This document shows, piece by piece, positions 1 through 7,019 of a stretch of 64,000 bases of DNA. The translations under genes and the position numbers were made by a program. Below the pieces are notes generated by a model. That model was not told the origin of the DNA and did not search any database. It saw only the letters and a program-made list of their open reading frames with translations. Source of the stretch: Bradyrhizobium sediminis (lineage in GTDB: Bacteria > Pseudomonadota > Alphaproteobacteria > Rhizobiales > Xanthobacteraceae); NCBI RefSeq assembly GCF_018736105.1, contig NZ_CP076135.1, positions 4,710,001 to 4,774,000 on the forward strand. Direction: 5' to 3'. Every line of letters starts with the position of its first letter. Positions within the stretch are counted from its first letter, which is position 1.

Positions 1-413
1 CTTCACGCGATAGGTCTGGCGGATCAGATATTGCGTGGTCAGGCCCTTCAGCATCATCGCGGCGGCGGTCCTGTCGTCGATGCCGTCGGGCAGCTTCAAT
101 AGGCGATCGGCCGGGATCAGCCGCGCCTCGGCATAGGCGCCGATCGGCGCGGCGCCATAGGCGACGCGATCGCCGGGTTTCAGATCGGTGACGCCGGCGC
201 CGACCTCCTCGACCACGCCGGCCGCCTCGCCGCCGAGGCCGCTCGGCAGCTGCGCCGGATAGAGGCCGGAGCGGATATAGATGTCGACGAAGTTGAGGCC
301 GACCGCGGTGTGACGGATGCGCGCCTCGCCGGGACCGGGCTTGCCGACCTGGACTTCCTCCCAGGACAGAACTTCGGGACCGCCGGTTTTGTGGAAGCGG
401 ATGGCGTGCGTCA
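1..413 (-). CDS. Quinone oxidoreductase (zeta-crystallin/QOR type), partial at the left edge
   Basis: About 137 N-terminal residues of a medium-chain dehydrogenase/reductase, read leftwards off the window. The N-terminus MTHAIRFHKTGGPEVL, then VGLNFVDIYIRSGLYP and the GGEAAGVVEEVG turn, is the standard QOR start and GroES-like domain. These enzymes reduce quinones with NADPH in the cytoplasm and lack the zinc ligands of true alcohol dehydrogenases. An AGGAG lies about five bases before the ATG, which fixes the start. The NADPH-binding Rossmann half lies outside the window, so substrate class is a family inference. Confidence 0.9.
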
Positions 414-785
414 TGGAGTTACTCCTTGGGGTGAGATGAAACGCTGGCGACGACAGGACGGACCGTTGCGGACAGCCTGCAAGGCGCACGGATGATTGTC
501 TTGATGGTGTTGCGGCGTTCGGTTTCCGTCAGCGGCGGCGGCACGGATGGCGCAGTCGATCCGCATGGCCGCCATGGACATTCCCTGGGTTTCGTTCTTG
601 GCGGCCTTCGATACCGCAGCGCAAATCTGCCGCCGATGGTCGGCAAGCGCAAGGGTGGAGCGGGCCAACCGGCCGGGTAGCAGGCCTGCGCCGGCCTTGC
701 GGCCCGGCCCCAAAGCGCAAATACTCGGCAGCAAAGTTGGCGTTCCGGGGCAACCGGACCACGAACCAACAATGCGAAGGGGAGG
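414..785. other. Intergenic region without a supportable gene
   Basis: These 372 bases separate the divergent quinone oxidoreductase and sulfite dehydrogenase genes. Several frames stay open because of the GC content, but none has a Shine-Dalgarno sequence or a recognisable protein. The region presumably carries the two divergent promoters; no clear -35/-10 pair or operator stands out. Confidence 0.5.
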
Positions 786-791
786 ATGAAC

Positions 792-2069
792 ATGACGCAG
801 CGGAGCGGGAGCAATCTTACCACCAGCCGGCGCGGATTTCTCGGCAGTACGGGCCTGGCGGCCATGGGAGCGGTCCTTGGCGGCAGCCTGCCGATATCCG
901 GCGACGGCGGCGGCATTCCGGCCGCCCATGCGCAAGGCGCGGCCGCGCCCGCCGCGCCGAAAGGGCCGCAATATCTGAAATTCCCCGGCAAGAGCGACAA
1001 GCTCGTCGTGCTCGGCGAAAAGCCGCTGGTCGCCGAGACGCCGGAAAGCCTGCTCGACGACGACACCACGCCGATCGACAAGTTCTACATCCGCAACAAC
1101 GGGCAGATCCCCGAAGAGACGAAGAATCCCGACGCCTGGAAGATCACCATCGATGGCGAGGTCAACAACAAGCTTGAGATCACGCTCGGCGAGCTGAAAT
1201 CGAAATACAAGGCGGTGACGCGGCGCATGGTGCTGGAATGCGGCGGCAACGGCCGCTCCGGATTCTCGCCGCCGGCGCGCGGCAACCAGTGGACCAATGG
1301 CGGCGCGGGCTGCGCGGAATGGACCGGCGTGCCGCTGGCCGAGGTGCTGAAGGCCGCCGGCTTGAAGAAGTCAGCGACCTACACCGCGCATTATGCCGCC
1401 GACCTGCATCTGTCGGGCGACGCCAAAAAGCCGAGCCTGTCGCGCGGCGTGCGCATCGAGAAGGCGATGGACCCTCACACCATGATCGTGTGGGCCATGA
1501 ACGGCCAGCCGCTGCCCAACATCCACGGCGGACCGGTGCGGCTGATCGTGCCGGGCTGGGCCGGCTCAGCGTCGCAGAAATGGCTGACGCGCATCACCAT
1601 CCGCGACAAGGAGCATGACGGCCCCGGCATGACCGAATTCTCCTATCGCGTCGCCATCAAGCCGATGGTGCCCGGCGACAAGGCCGATCCGAAGAACTTC
1701 CGCATCCTGGAATCGATGCCGGTGCGTTCGATCATCACCAATCCGACCAACGGCGCCAAGTTCGCGGCCGGAACCAAGGAGCTGAAACTGCGCGGCGCGT
1801 CATGGGCCGGCGATCTCACCGTCAAACAGATCGACGTCTCGACCGATTTCGGCGCCAGCTGGCAGCGCGCCAACCTGGAAAAGCCGAAGAACAAATACGA
1901 CTGGCAGCGCTGGACCGCGACCGTGAAGCTGCCCTCCGACGGCTATTTCGAAATCTGGACGCGCGCCACCGATTCCAGGGGCGCGATGCAGCCGCATCAG
2001 GCCGGCTTCTGGAATCCGCAGGGCTACGGCGGCAACGCCATGCATCGCATCGCGGTGCTGGTGGGCTGA
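792..2069 (+). CDS. SorA/SoxC-like sulfite dehydrogenase, molybdopterin catalytic subunit
   Basis: A sulfite-oxidase-family molybdoenzyme of 425 residues. A twin-arginine signal (SRRGFLG near residue 12, then a hydrophobic stretch ending in AHAQ) exports it folded to the periplasm. The Mo-cofactor domain has LECGGNGRSG with the molybdenum-ligand cysteine at about residue 150, followed by the GCAEWTGVPL segment; the last 140 residues look like the dimerisation domain. The family oxidises sulfite to sulfate and passes electrons to cytochrome c. GGAGG at 781-785 is six bases from this ATG, better than the ATG at 786 that abuts it. The TGA overlaps the ATG of the next gene, a small cytochrome c. 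SorA is more likely than SoxC, because no other sox genes are visible and the partner is a short monoheme protein. Confidence 0.9.
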   Translation: MTQRSGSNLTTSRRGFLGSTGLAAMGAVLGGSLPISGDGGGIPAAHAQGAAAPAAPKGPQYLKFPGKSDKLVVLGEKPLVAETPESLLDDDTTPIDKFYIRNNGQIPEETKNPDAWKITIDGEVNNKLEITLGELKSKYKAVTRRMVLECGGNGRSGFSPPARGNQWTNGGAGCAEWTGVPLAEVLKAAGLKKSATYTAHYAADLHLSGDAKKPSLSRGVRIEKAMDPHTMIVWAMNGQPLPNIHGGPVRLIVPGWAGSASQKWLTRITIRDKEHDGPGMTEFSYRVAIKPMVPGDKADPKNFRILESMPVRSIITNPTNGAKFAAGTKELKLRGASWAGDLTVKQIDVSTDFGASWQRANLEKPKNKYDWQRWTATVKLPSDGYFEIWTRATDSRGAMQPHQAGFWNPQGYGGNAMHRIAVLVG

Positions 2070-2419
2070 TGCTGCGATTCGTGATGGCGGCGATGGCGGG
2101 ACTGCTGTGGATGGCGCCCGCGACAGCGCAATCGACCTTCACGCCGCGCGACGAAAGCCCGGAGGAGTTTGCCGAAGGCGAAGGCCGCGACCAGACCTTC
2201 TACACCTGCACCGCCTGCCATGGCTTCAAGCTGGTGGCGCAGCAGGGCATGACGCGGGCGCAGTGGGACGATTCGATCAGCCTGATGATCCGCCGTCACA
2301 ACATGCCCGCGCTCGATGAAAAGGATCGCGCCGTGCTGCTGGGCTATCTGGAAGCGGCCTATCCGCCGCGCGCACCGGCTGCAGGCCGCGGCGGCTGGCA
2401 AAACCCGTTCGCGAAATAA
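2069..2419 (+). CDS. SorB-like monoheme cytochrome c subunit
   Basis: A 116-residue periplasmic cytochrome. Residues 1-21 are a signal peptide ending ATAQ, and the single haem motif CTACH lies at residues 47-51. A methionine in RRHNMPAL near residue 80 is a possible sixth ligand. Its start codon overlaps the stop of the molybdoenzyme gene by one base (TGATG), implying translational coupling and a two-subunit dehydrogenase. By analogy with SorAB it would take electrons from the molybdenum subunit and hand them to a soluble cytochrome c; a small cytochrome gene lies about 100 bases downstream on the other strand. It is far shorter than the diheme SoxD. Confidence 0.85.
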   Translation: MLRFVMAAMAGLLWMAPATAQSTFTPRDESPEEFAEGEGRDQTFYTCTACHGFKLVAQQGMTRAQWDDSISLMIRRHNMPALDEKDRAVLLGYLEAAYPPRAPAAGRGGWQNPFAK

Positions 2420-2421
2420 GA

Positions 2422-2447
2422 GGGGGGCCGGCAGAGCCGACCCCCTT
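2422..2447 (+). terminator. Rho-independent terminator after the sulfite dehydrogenase pair
   Basis: A GC-rich hairpin (GGGGG-CCGGC, loop AGA, GCCG-ACCCCC) begins two bases after the stop codon and is followed by TTT. The U-run is short, so strength is uncertain. Confidence 0.6.
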
Positions 2448-2449
2448 TC

Positions 2450-2516
2450 CGGTTCCGGTTGAATCAGATCCGGGCTCTGGTGATTTTTTTGACGCGTATT
2501 CCTCACACGCGAATTG
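2450..2516. repeat. Degenerate copy of the Bradyrhizobium-type interspersed repeat (family D)
   Basis: The order ttccggttgaatc, cgggctctggtgat, ttgacgcgt, cgcgaattgg parallels the better preserved copy at 42421-42540, with several mismatches and truncation. It fills the gap between two convergent cytochrome genes. The match was made by eye. Confidence 0.55.
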
Positions 2517-2529
2517 GCGCTATGGACGC

Positions 2530-2913
2530 CTATTTCTTCTTGCCGTCGGCGTCGAACTGCTTGAGGAAGGCAATCAGGTCGCTGGTCTTCTGCTCGTCCT
2601 TCAGGCCGGCATAGACCATCTTGGTGCCCGGGACTTTCGCCTTGGGATCCTTGATGTATTCGCGGAAGGTGGCCTCATCCCAGGTGATCCCGGAGTCCTT
2701 GTTGGCGGCCGAATAGGAATAGCCGGCGACGCTGCCCGCCTTGCGGCCGATGATGCCGTTGAGGACCGGTCCAACGACGTTCTTGGCGGTCTCGCCGACC
2801 TGGTGGCAGGCCTTGCACACGACAAAGACCTTCTCGCCGGCAGCGGCATCCTGAGCGCTGGCTTCGCCGGCGCCGGCGATCGCCAAAAGTGCAACGAAAA
2901 CAACTCCTCGCAT
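2530..2913 (-). CDS. Small periplasmic class I cytochrome c (cytochrome c2 type)
   Basis: A 127-residue protein with a signal peptide at residues 1-21 (ending SAQ), the haem motif CKACH at 33-37, the GPVLNG segment and a KMVYAG methionine-ligand region near residue 99. This is the layout of small rhizobial cytochromes c that shuttle electrons between periplasmic dehydrogenases and terminal oxidases. The frame is open further upstream, but AGGAG six bases before this ATG and the signal peptide fix the start. It converges on the SorAB-like pair and could accept its electrons; that is inference. Confidence 0.88.
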   Translation of the reverse strand: MRGVVFVALLAIAGAGEASAQDAAAGEKVFVVCKACHQVGETAKNVVGPVLNGIIGRKAGSVAGYSYSAANKDSGITWDEATFREYIKDPKAKVPGTKMVYAGLKDEQKTSDLIAFLKQFDADGKKK

Positions 2914-3097
2914 CCTGTTCTCCTGTTTGAATGGCCCTTCGGACCGGCAAATCCTTGGCTGATCGGGGCCATGCGGTCGATCCGACTTTCGGACTTCCGG
3001 CAGGCCGGCATCCCTCGGGCACCACATACCATCAAAGTGCCGCTTGCGTCGATCATGCGGGCCTTGCACGTTCGGTCAGGCGGCTTGACGAAATGGC

Positions 3098-3295
3098 TTA
3101 ATGGGCCCGCGGCGCTTCGCCGGCAGTACGGACCAGCCGGTCCGCCTTCTTGAGAACGTAGCTGTTCTCGGGCTGCTCCCGGGCCAGGAAGGCGATGGCG
3201 ACGAAGGCCGCGCAGAACATCAGGCCGACCAGCATGATGCGGCGGTGGGTGTGCTTATCGGCGTTGTGCATGGAAGCGGACATGGAACCATCCAT
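3098..3295 (-). CDS. Small single-pass membrane protein, unknown function
   Basis: An ORF of up to 65 residues with a short polar, His-containing N-terminus, one hydrophobic helix (about residues 21-39) and a basic C-terminal tail rich in Arg and Lys. Three ATG codons within the first nine residues (3295, 3283, 3271) are possible starts and none has a strong ribosome site. I recognise no family. The hydrophobic pattern and absence of a competing frame support a real gene, perhaps a small inner-membrane accessory protein. It reads in the same direction as the cytochrome c gene, about 185 bases upstream of it. Confidence 0.55.
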   Translation of the reverse strand: MDGSMSASMHNADKHTHRRIMLVGLMFCAAFVAIAFLAREQPENSYVLKKADRLVRTAGEAPRAH

Positions 3296-3461
3296 ACAAT
3301 GCCACGCACCGGCCGCAATCGGAGTTCCGATTTAACCTAACTCATGAAGGTTATCGAACGCCGCAACTTTCCGAAAATTGTCGTCAATGTAGCGGTTTGC
3401 GCCTGCGAAGCGTAAATATGCCCGCGCGGAGGAAGCCACGTTTGAACGGACAGGCCGGGTC

Positions 3462-4121
3462 ATGACAAGCGGAGGGCCGCAGGATATAGCCCGCCCGAAG
3501 CGGCGTCCGCCGAAGGCAGGGCATCCGCTGGATTCCGCCTTCGACTTCGTCAACGGCGCGGTCGGCTATCGATTTCGCACGGGCGCCTCGCGCAAGGACG
3601 CGCTGGCGCGGGCCGCAGGCTTCGGCAAAGGCGCCGTGCCGACCATCATCGACGCCACCGCGGGGCTCGGCCGCGACGCCTTTCTGCTCGCCACCCTGGG
3701 CGCGCAAGTCACCCTGCTGGAGCGCTCGCCGGAAGTCCACGACCTCCTGCGCGAGGCGCTGGCGCGGGCGGCCGCCGAGAGCCCCGAACTCGCCGCGGTG
3801 GTGGCGCGGATGACGCTGATGCAGGGCGATGCCCGCGAGCTGTTGCCGGGCCTGCGGGCGGATACCGTGATCGTCGACCCCATGCATCCGCCGCGCACCA
3901 ATTCGGCTGTCGTGAAACAGGAGATGCGGCTGCTGCGCGAAATGGTCGGCGCCGACCCCGACGCGCTGGAACTGATGCAGGCGGCGCTGGCCGCCGACTG
4001 CCGGCGCGTGGTGCTGAAATGGCCGCAGCGCGCAGCGCCGCTGCAGGGCCTGCGCAAGCCGTCGCATTCGATCGCCGGCAAGACGGTGCGCTACGACGTG
4101 TTCATGATGACGGGGCGCTGA
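3462..4121 (+). CDS. rsmJ: RsmJ: 16S rRNA (guanine1516-N2)-methyltransferase
   Basis: A 219-residue SAM-dependent methyltransferase. The signature TIIDATAGLGRDAF (residues 61-74, SAM-binding loop) and VDPMHPPR (138-145, catalytic loop) are diagnostic of RsmJ/YhiQ, as is SAVVKQEM just after. RsmJ methylates N2 of G1516 in 16S rRNA of the 30S subunit. The N-terminal extension found in enteric RsmJ is reduced here to about 20 basic residues. A repeat follows it and the next gene is convergent, so it is probably monocistronic. Confidence 0.9.
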   Translation: MTSGGPQDIARPKRRPPKAGHPLDSAFDFVNGAVGYRFRTGASRKDALARAAGFGKGAVPTIIDATAGLGRDAFLLATLGAQVTLLERSPEVHDLLREALARAAAESPELAAVVARMTLMQGDARELLPGLRADTVIVDPMHPPRTNSAVVKQEMRLLREMVGADPDALELMQAALAADCRRVVLKWPQRAAPLQGLRKPSHSIAGKTVRYDVFMMTGR

Positions 4122-4151
4122 GGCCTTTTCAGATGCGAACCGTGGCCGGGG

Positions 4152-4273
4152 CCTCATGGTTCGAGATGCGCGGCGTTGCCGCGCTCCTCACCATGAGGGT
4201 CTAAAACCTCATCCTGAGGAGCGCTCGGCGGCGCAATTGCGCCGCTGACTTGCGCGCGTCTCGAAGGATGAGG
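4152..4273. repeat. Palindromic interspersed repeat, family A (copy 1)
   Basis: Two adjacent inverted repeats: cctcatggttcgag pairs with the gcgctcctcaccatgagg end, and cctcatcctgaggagcgc pairs with gcgtctcgaaggatgagg. The same modules occur at 18966-19087 and 41239-41356. They form long hairpins between convergent genes and may act as terminators; the family is known to be abundant in Bradyrhizobium genomes. Confidence 0.8.
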
Positions 4274-4298
4274 CCACCGCTCCGAGCGGCGCCTATCC

Positions 4299-4778
4299 TC
4301 AACCCTTGTCTTTGCCGTCGAGCGCCTTCTCGTAATAGATCTGGGTCGGCAGGAAACCGACGCGCGCCAGCACCGATTTCATGCGCTCGTTGTCGGCGCG
4401 GGTGCGGAACACCACCTTGTCCAGTCCCTGTTTGCGGCAATGGTCGAACACCGCGTTGACCAGCGCCGACACCACGCCGCCGCCGCGCTGCGAGGGCGCG
4501 ACATAGATGCTGTGGAAGTCGGCGTATTTTTCCTTGGTGATGAAGTTCTGCCGCTGGCTGACATTGGCCCAGCCGACCAGTTCGCCCCCGCTCTCGGCGA
4601 CGAAGGCGGCGGCGTCCTTGTTGGCCAGCAGCTGCCTGAGCTTCTTGACGTAGAAGCGGGTGTCGGTGATCGGATCGTCGGGAAACGAGATCTTGGCGAT
4701 CTCGCCCTCGAACACGGCCACCGTTTCGAGATCCTTTTCCTCGAGCGGACGCAGGCGGAAGTTTGGTTTCTCAGACAT
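4299..4778 (-). CDS. GNAT-family N-acetyltransferase
   Basis: A 159-residue GNAT protein. Visible elements are an N-terminal strand (FRLRPLEEKDLETV), a central strand with GELVGWANVS, the acetyl-CoA pyrophosphate loop APSQRGGGVVSAL (about residues 94-106) and the late TRADNERMKSVLARVGF helix-strand. The substrate cannot be read from sequence. Its ATG lies upstream of the BpsA-like gene's stop with about 70 bases between them on the same strand, so the two could be co-transcribed; a polyamine acetyltransferase is conceivable but unsupported. Confidence 0.85.
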   Translation of the reverse strand: MSEKPNFRLRPLEEKDLETVAVFEGEIAKISFPDDPITDTRFYVKKLRQLLANKDAAAFVAESGGELVGWANVSQRQNFITKEKYADFHSIYVAPSQRGGGVVSALVNAVFDHCRKQGLDKVVFRTRADNERMKSVLARVGFLPTQIYYEKALDGKDKG

Positions 4779-4848
4779 TGGTCCTATCCATGCAATTCAT
4801 ATCCATCAGCGCGCCGGCGCCGAATTCAGCCGCCAACGGACGCGCCGT

Positions 4849-6027
4849 TCATGACGGCCGGCCCGACTGCCGGCGGAACACGTGCCCGCCGCAAGCGCTG
4901 CATCCCCTCGCCTTCGCTTCATCGATGGTGGCGGGTATGCCGTCCTGGCCGAGCACGATCTCCTTGCCGCAGCCGGCGCAGGCATAGACGCGCTGGCGCG
5001 GATTGACCTCGGCGGTATATAGCGCGCCGCTGAAGTCCGGCAACTCGGCCGCCGCCTTGCCGGCGTGCACGAGTTCGATCAGCTGGCCGAGATTGCCGAG
5101 TACGGAAGCGCCGGCATAGCGGTTGAAGTTCGGCCATACCGCCCGCACCGCCAGCCCGAGCTCGACGAACACTTTCTGCAGGTCCAGCGTCTGCGACGGC
5201 GGCCAGTGCGCGAACGAGAAGAAGCAATGGCCGTCGGCCGCCGCGGTCAGCGCCTCGCAGCCGCGGGCCAGAAACAGCCGCGCGCCTTCCAGCGTATAGG
5301 GCGGGTCGGTCTCGATCGTGTCGAATGAATGCCGCAAGGCGGGCGGCAACGGCCGGCGCAGATCGTGATGCACGGTCTCGATCGCCAGCCCTTCGCGCGC
5401 GGCGGCATCGCGCAGAAACGCCAGCCGCCGCTCGTCGGCGTCGATCACGGTGACGCCGCGGGTCAGATCGGCTTTGGTCAGGTCGTTTTGGCGCAGCGCG
5501 CGGCCAACGAGGCCGATCGCGATCGAAACCGAATCGTCGTCGCCGAGCAGCAGCACGCGTTTGCCTTCGAGCGCGCCGTTCTGCAGCATCAGCAACGCGC
5601 GGCGCATGGAAGTGTCGGGGCTGCAGGGCGCCTGGTCCAGCGTCACGTCGACCGACGGCGCATGCGTGATGATTTCCGCCAGCCGCGCGACCTCGTCCTG
5701 CAGCGAATCCGGAATGACGATGCCATGCCCGGCGCAGGTGGCGCAGGTGACGTCGATCCGCGTACTCATGCCGAGATCGCGCTCCACCAGTTCGCGTCCG
5801 TCGCCGGTCAGCGTCAGCCCGTGCTTGCGTTCGAGCAGCCCGGCCTTTTCCAGCTCGCGGCGCACGGCGGTGGCGACCGGCAGCGGCAGCCGCGCCTCGC
5901 GCGCCGCATCCTGCAGGCGCAGCGGGCCGCCGCGGTAGACCGCGCGCAGCATTGCCGAGACGCCGGACGGTCCCTCACGCAGGCGCGTCGCCTGCGCTAT
6001 CAGGTCCAGAATCGATGTCGCGGCCAT
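4849..6027 (-). CDS. BpsA-like aminopropyltransferase (N4-bis(aminopropyl)spermidine synthase family)
   Basis: A 392-residue protein with a winged-helix-like N-terminus (about 20-85), a CATCAGHG zinc-knuckle-like motif (95-102), and a Rossmann catalytic core carrying GDDDSVSIA (162-170) and ETDPPYT (239-245). A C-terminal CxxC...CxxC ribbon uses Cys350, 353, 376 and 379. GDDD and DPPYT typify BpsA, which in thermophilic archaea adds two aminopropyl groups from decarboxylated AdoMet to the internal nitrogen of spermidine. The divergent neighbour encodes an AdoMet decarboxylase homologue, exactly the enzyme that would supply the donor. I chose the ATG at 6027; a TTG seven codons upstream is possible. 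The acceptor amine in a mesophile that makes homospermidine is unknown. Confidence 0.8.
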   Translation of the reverse strand: MAATSILDLIAQATRLREGPSGVSAMLRAVYRGGPLRLQDAAREARLPLPVATAVRRELEKAGLLERKHGLTLTGDGRELVERDLGMSTRIDVTCATCAGHGIVIPDSLQDEVARLAEIITHAPSVDVTLDQAPCSPDTSMRRALLMLQNGALEGKRVLLLGDDDSVSIAIGLVGRALRQNDLTKADLTRGVTVIDADERRLAFLRDAAAREGLAIETVHHDLRRPLPPALRHSFDTIETDPPYTLEGARLFLARGCEALTAAADGHCFFSFAHWPPSQTLDLQKVFVELGLAVRAVWPNFNRYAGASVLGNLGQLIELVHAGKAAAELPDFSGALYTAEVNPRQRVYACAGCGKEIVLGQDGIPATIDEAKARGCSACGGHVFRRQSGRPS

Positions 6028-6129
6028 TGCTCTTGATCTCGCTGTCAATTCGGCTAACTAGCACACACCCGTATCAAATGCGAGTTGGGCCAGGCATTCG
6101 GATCCGGTCCGGACCGAAGGAGTCTCTCG

Positions 6130-6480
6130 ATGCTGATGACCCATATTCTCGCAGAATTGTACGACTGCCCCGACGTCATCCATGACGCGGAAGCGCTCGC
6201 CGAGGCCGCCAAAACGGCGGCGCAGTCGGTCGGCGCGACCATCGTCGGCGAGTATGAAGTGCGCTACGTCCCGCACGGCCTCACCATCGCGATCTTTCTC
6301 GGCGAGTCGCACATCGTGCTGACGACGTGGCCGGAGTATCGCCTGCTGCTGGTCGATATCCTCCTGTGCAATCCGGAGATGGATCCGCAAGCGGTGGTGG
6401 AGCAGATCCAGCGGCAGATCTGCCCGGGTGGCCAGATGGTCGTTCACGAGACGCCGCGCCGGATCGCCGCCCGTCCCTGA
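6130..6480 (+). CDS. S-adenosylmethionine decarboxylase-like protein (SpeH family), catalytically atypical
   Basis: A 116-residue class 1B AdoMet decarboxylase homologue. GESHIVLTTWPEY aligns with the GES/SES-H...HTWPEY signature, keeping the Glu59-Ser60 self-cleavage site that normally yields the pyruvoyl cofactor, and Cys80 in LLCN matches catalytic Cys83 of the Thermotoga enzyme. Two other essential positions differ: the histidine of HTWPEY (His68) is Thr65, and Ser55 is Thr52. Function as a classical pyruvoyl enzyme is therefore doubtful. AAGGAG seven bases before the ATG sets the start. It diverges from the BpsA-like gene across about 100 bases, suggesting a joint role in an aminopropylation pathway. 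Confidence 0.82.
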   Translation: MLMTHILAELYDCPDVIHDAEALAEAAKTAAQSVGATIVGEYEVRYVPHGLTIAIFLGESHIVLTTWPEYRLLLVDILLCNPEMDPQAVVEQIQRQICPGGQMVVHETPRRIAARP

Positions 6481-6503
6481 GGCGGTGACCGCCGCGGCCC
6501 TCC

Positions 6504-6517
6504 TTGAGATGCATCAA
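6504..6517 (+). promoter_or_regulatory. FixK/FNR-type box upstream of archease-rtcB-ald
   Basis: TTGAG-ATGC-ATCAA, one mismatch from the consensus TTGAT-N4-ATCAA, lies 53 bases before the archease ATG. The spacing resembles that of the boxes at 9613, 14027 and 32261, consistent with activation by a CRP/FNR regulator such as FixK at low oxygen. Confidence 0.75.
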
Positions 6518-6569
6518 TATCCTTCCCTCGAAAGAGGATGATCGTTGATAATACGAGGAACGTCCGACA

Positions 6570-7007
6570 ATGCCTGCGCCCGTGGTCACCAGCAATGCGA
6601 GGTGGGAACACTTTCCACATGATGCTGACGTCGGCGTAAGGGGATTTGGCGCAACGCCGGCAGAGGCGTTCGAACAGGCGGCGCAGGCGCTGACGGCGGT
6701 CGTCACGCATGCCGAAGTGAGGCCGGCGGTTCGGGTCGAGGTGAGTTGTGAAGGCCCGGACCTCGCGATTCTCTTCGTCGAGTGGCTCAATGCCATCATT
6801 TACGAGATGGCTGTGCGCGGCATGTTGTTTGGCCGTTTCGCCGTACGGATCGAGGGCGTGCGGCTCCATGGCGTCTTGTGGGGCGAGCCGGTCGATATCG
6901 AGCGGCATGCACCCGCTTGCGAGCCCAAAGGCGCTACCTACACCGCGCTCAGGGTCGCCGCCGACGACAACGGAATCTGGACGGCGGCCTGTATCGTGGA
7001 CGTGTAA
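6570..7007 (+). CDS. Archease, RtcB activator
   Basis: A 145-residue archease: WEHFPHDADVGVRGFG at the N-terminus, the central LFVEWLNAIIYEM helix, and the WGEPVDIERHAP...KGATYTAL segment are the family's hallmarks, with Asp18 and the C-terminal acidic residues as the probable metal and GTP site. Archease speeds guanylylation and multiple turnover of the RNA ligase RtcB. The RtcB gene begins 12 bases after its stop. A FixK-type box upstream suggests that the operon is induced when oxygen falls. Archease together with RtcB is uncommon in alphaproteobacteria, so acquisition or selective retention is possible. Confidence 0.9.
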   Translation: MPAPVVTSNARWEHFPHDADVGVRGFGATPAEAFEQAAQALTAVVTHAEVRPAVRVEVSCEGPDLAILFVEWLNAIIYEMAVRGMLFGRFAVRIEGVRLHGVLWGEPVDIERHAPACEPKGATYTALRVAADDNGIWTAACIVDV

Positions 7008-7019
7008 GGGAGACCGGTC

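Noticed and set aside
786..788. ATG 786 as the start of the sulfite dehydrogenase
   Set aside because: It abuts the GGAGG directly; the ATG at 792 has a proper six-base spacing.
6130..6480. Calling the AdoMet decarboxylase-like gene a pseudogene
   Set aside because: The frame is intact, with a strong AAGGAG site and all other family motifs kept; substitutions are more consistent with changed function than decay.
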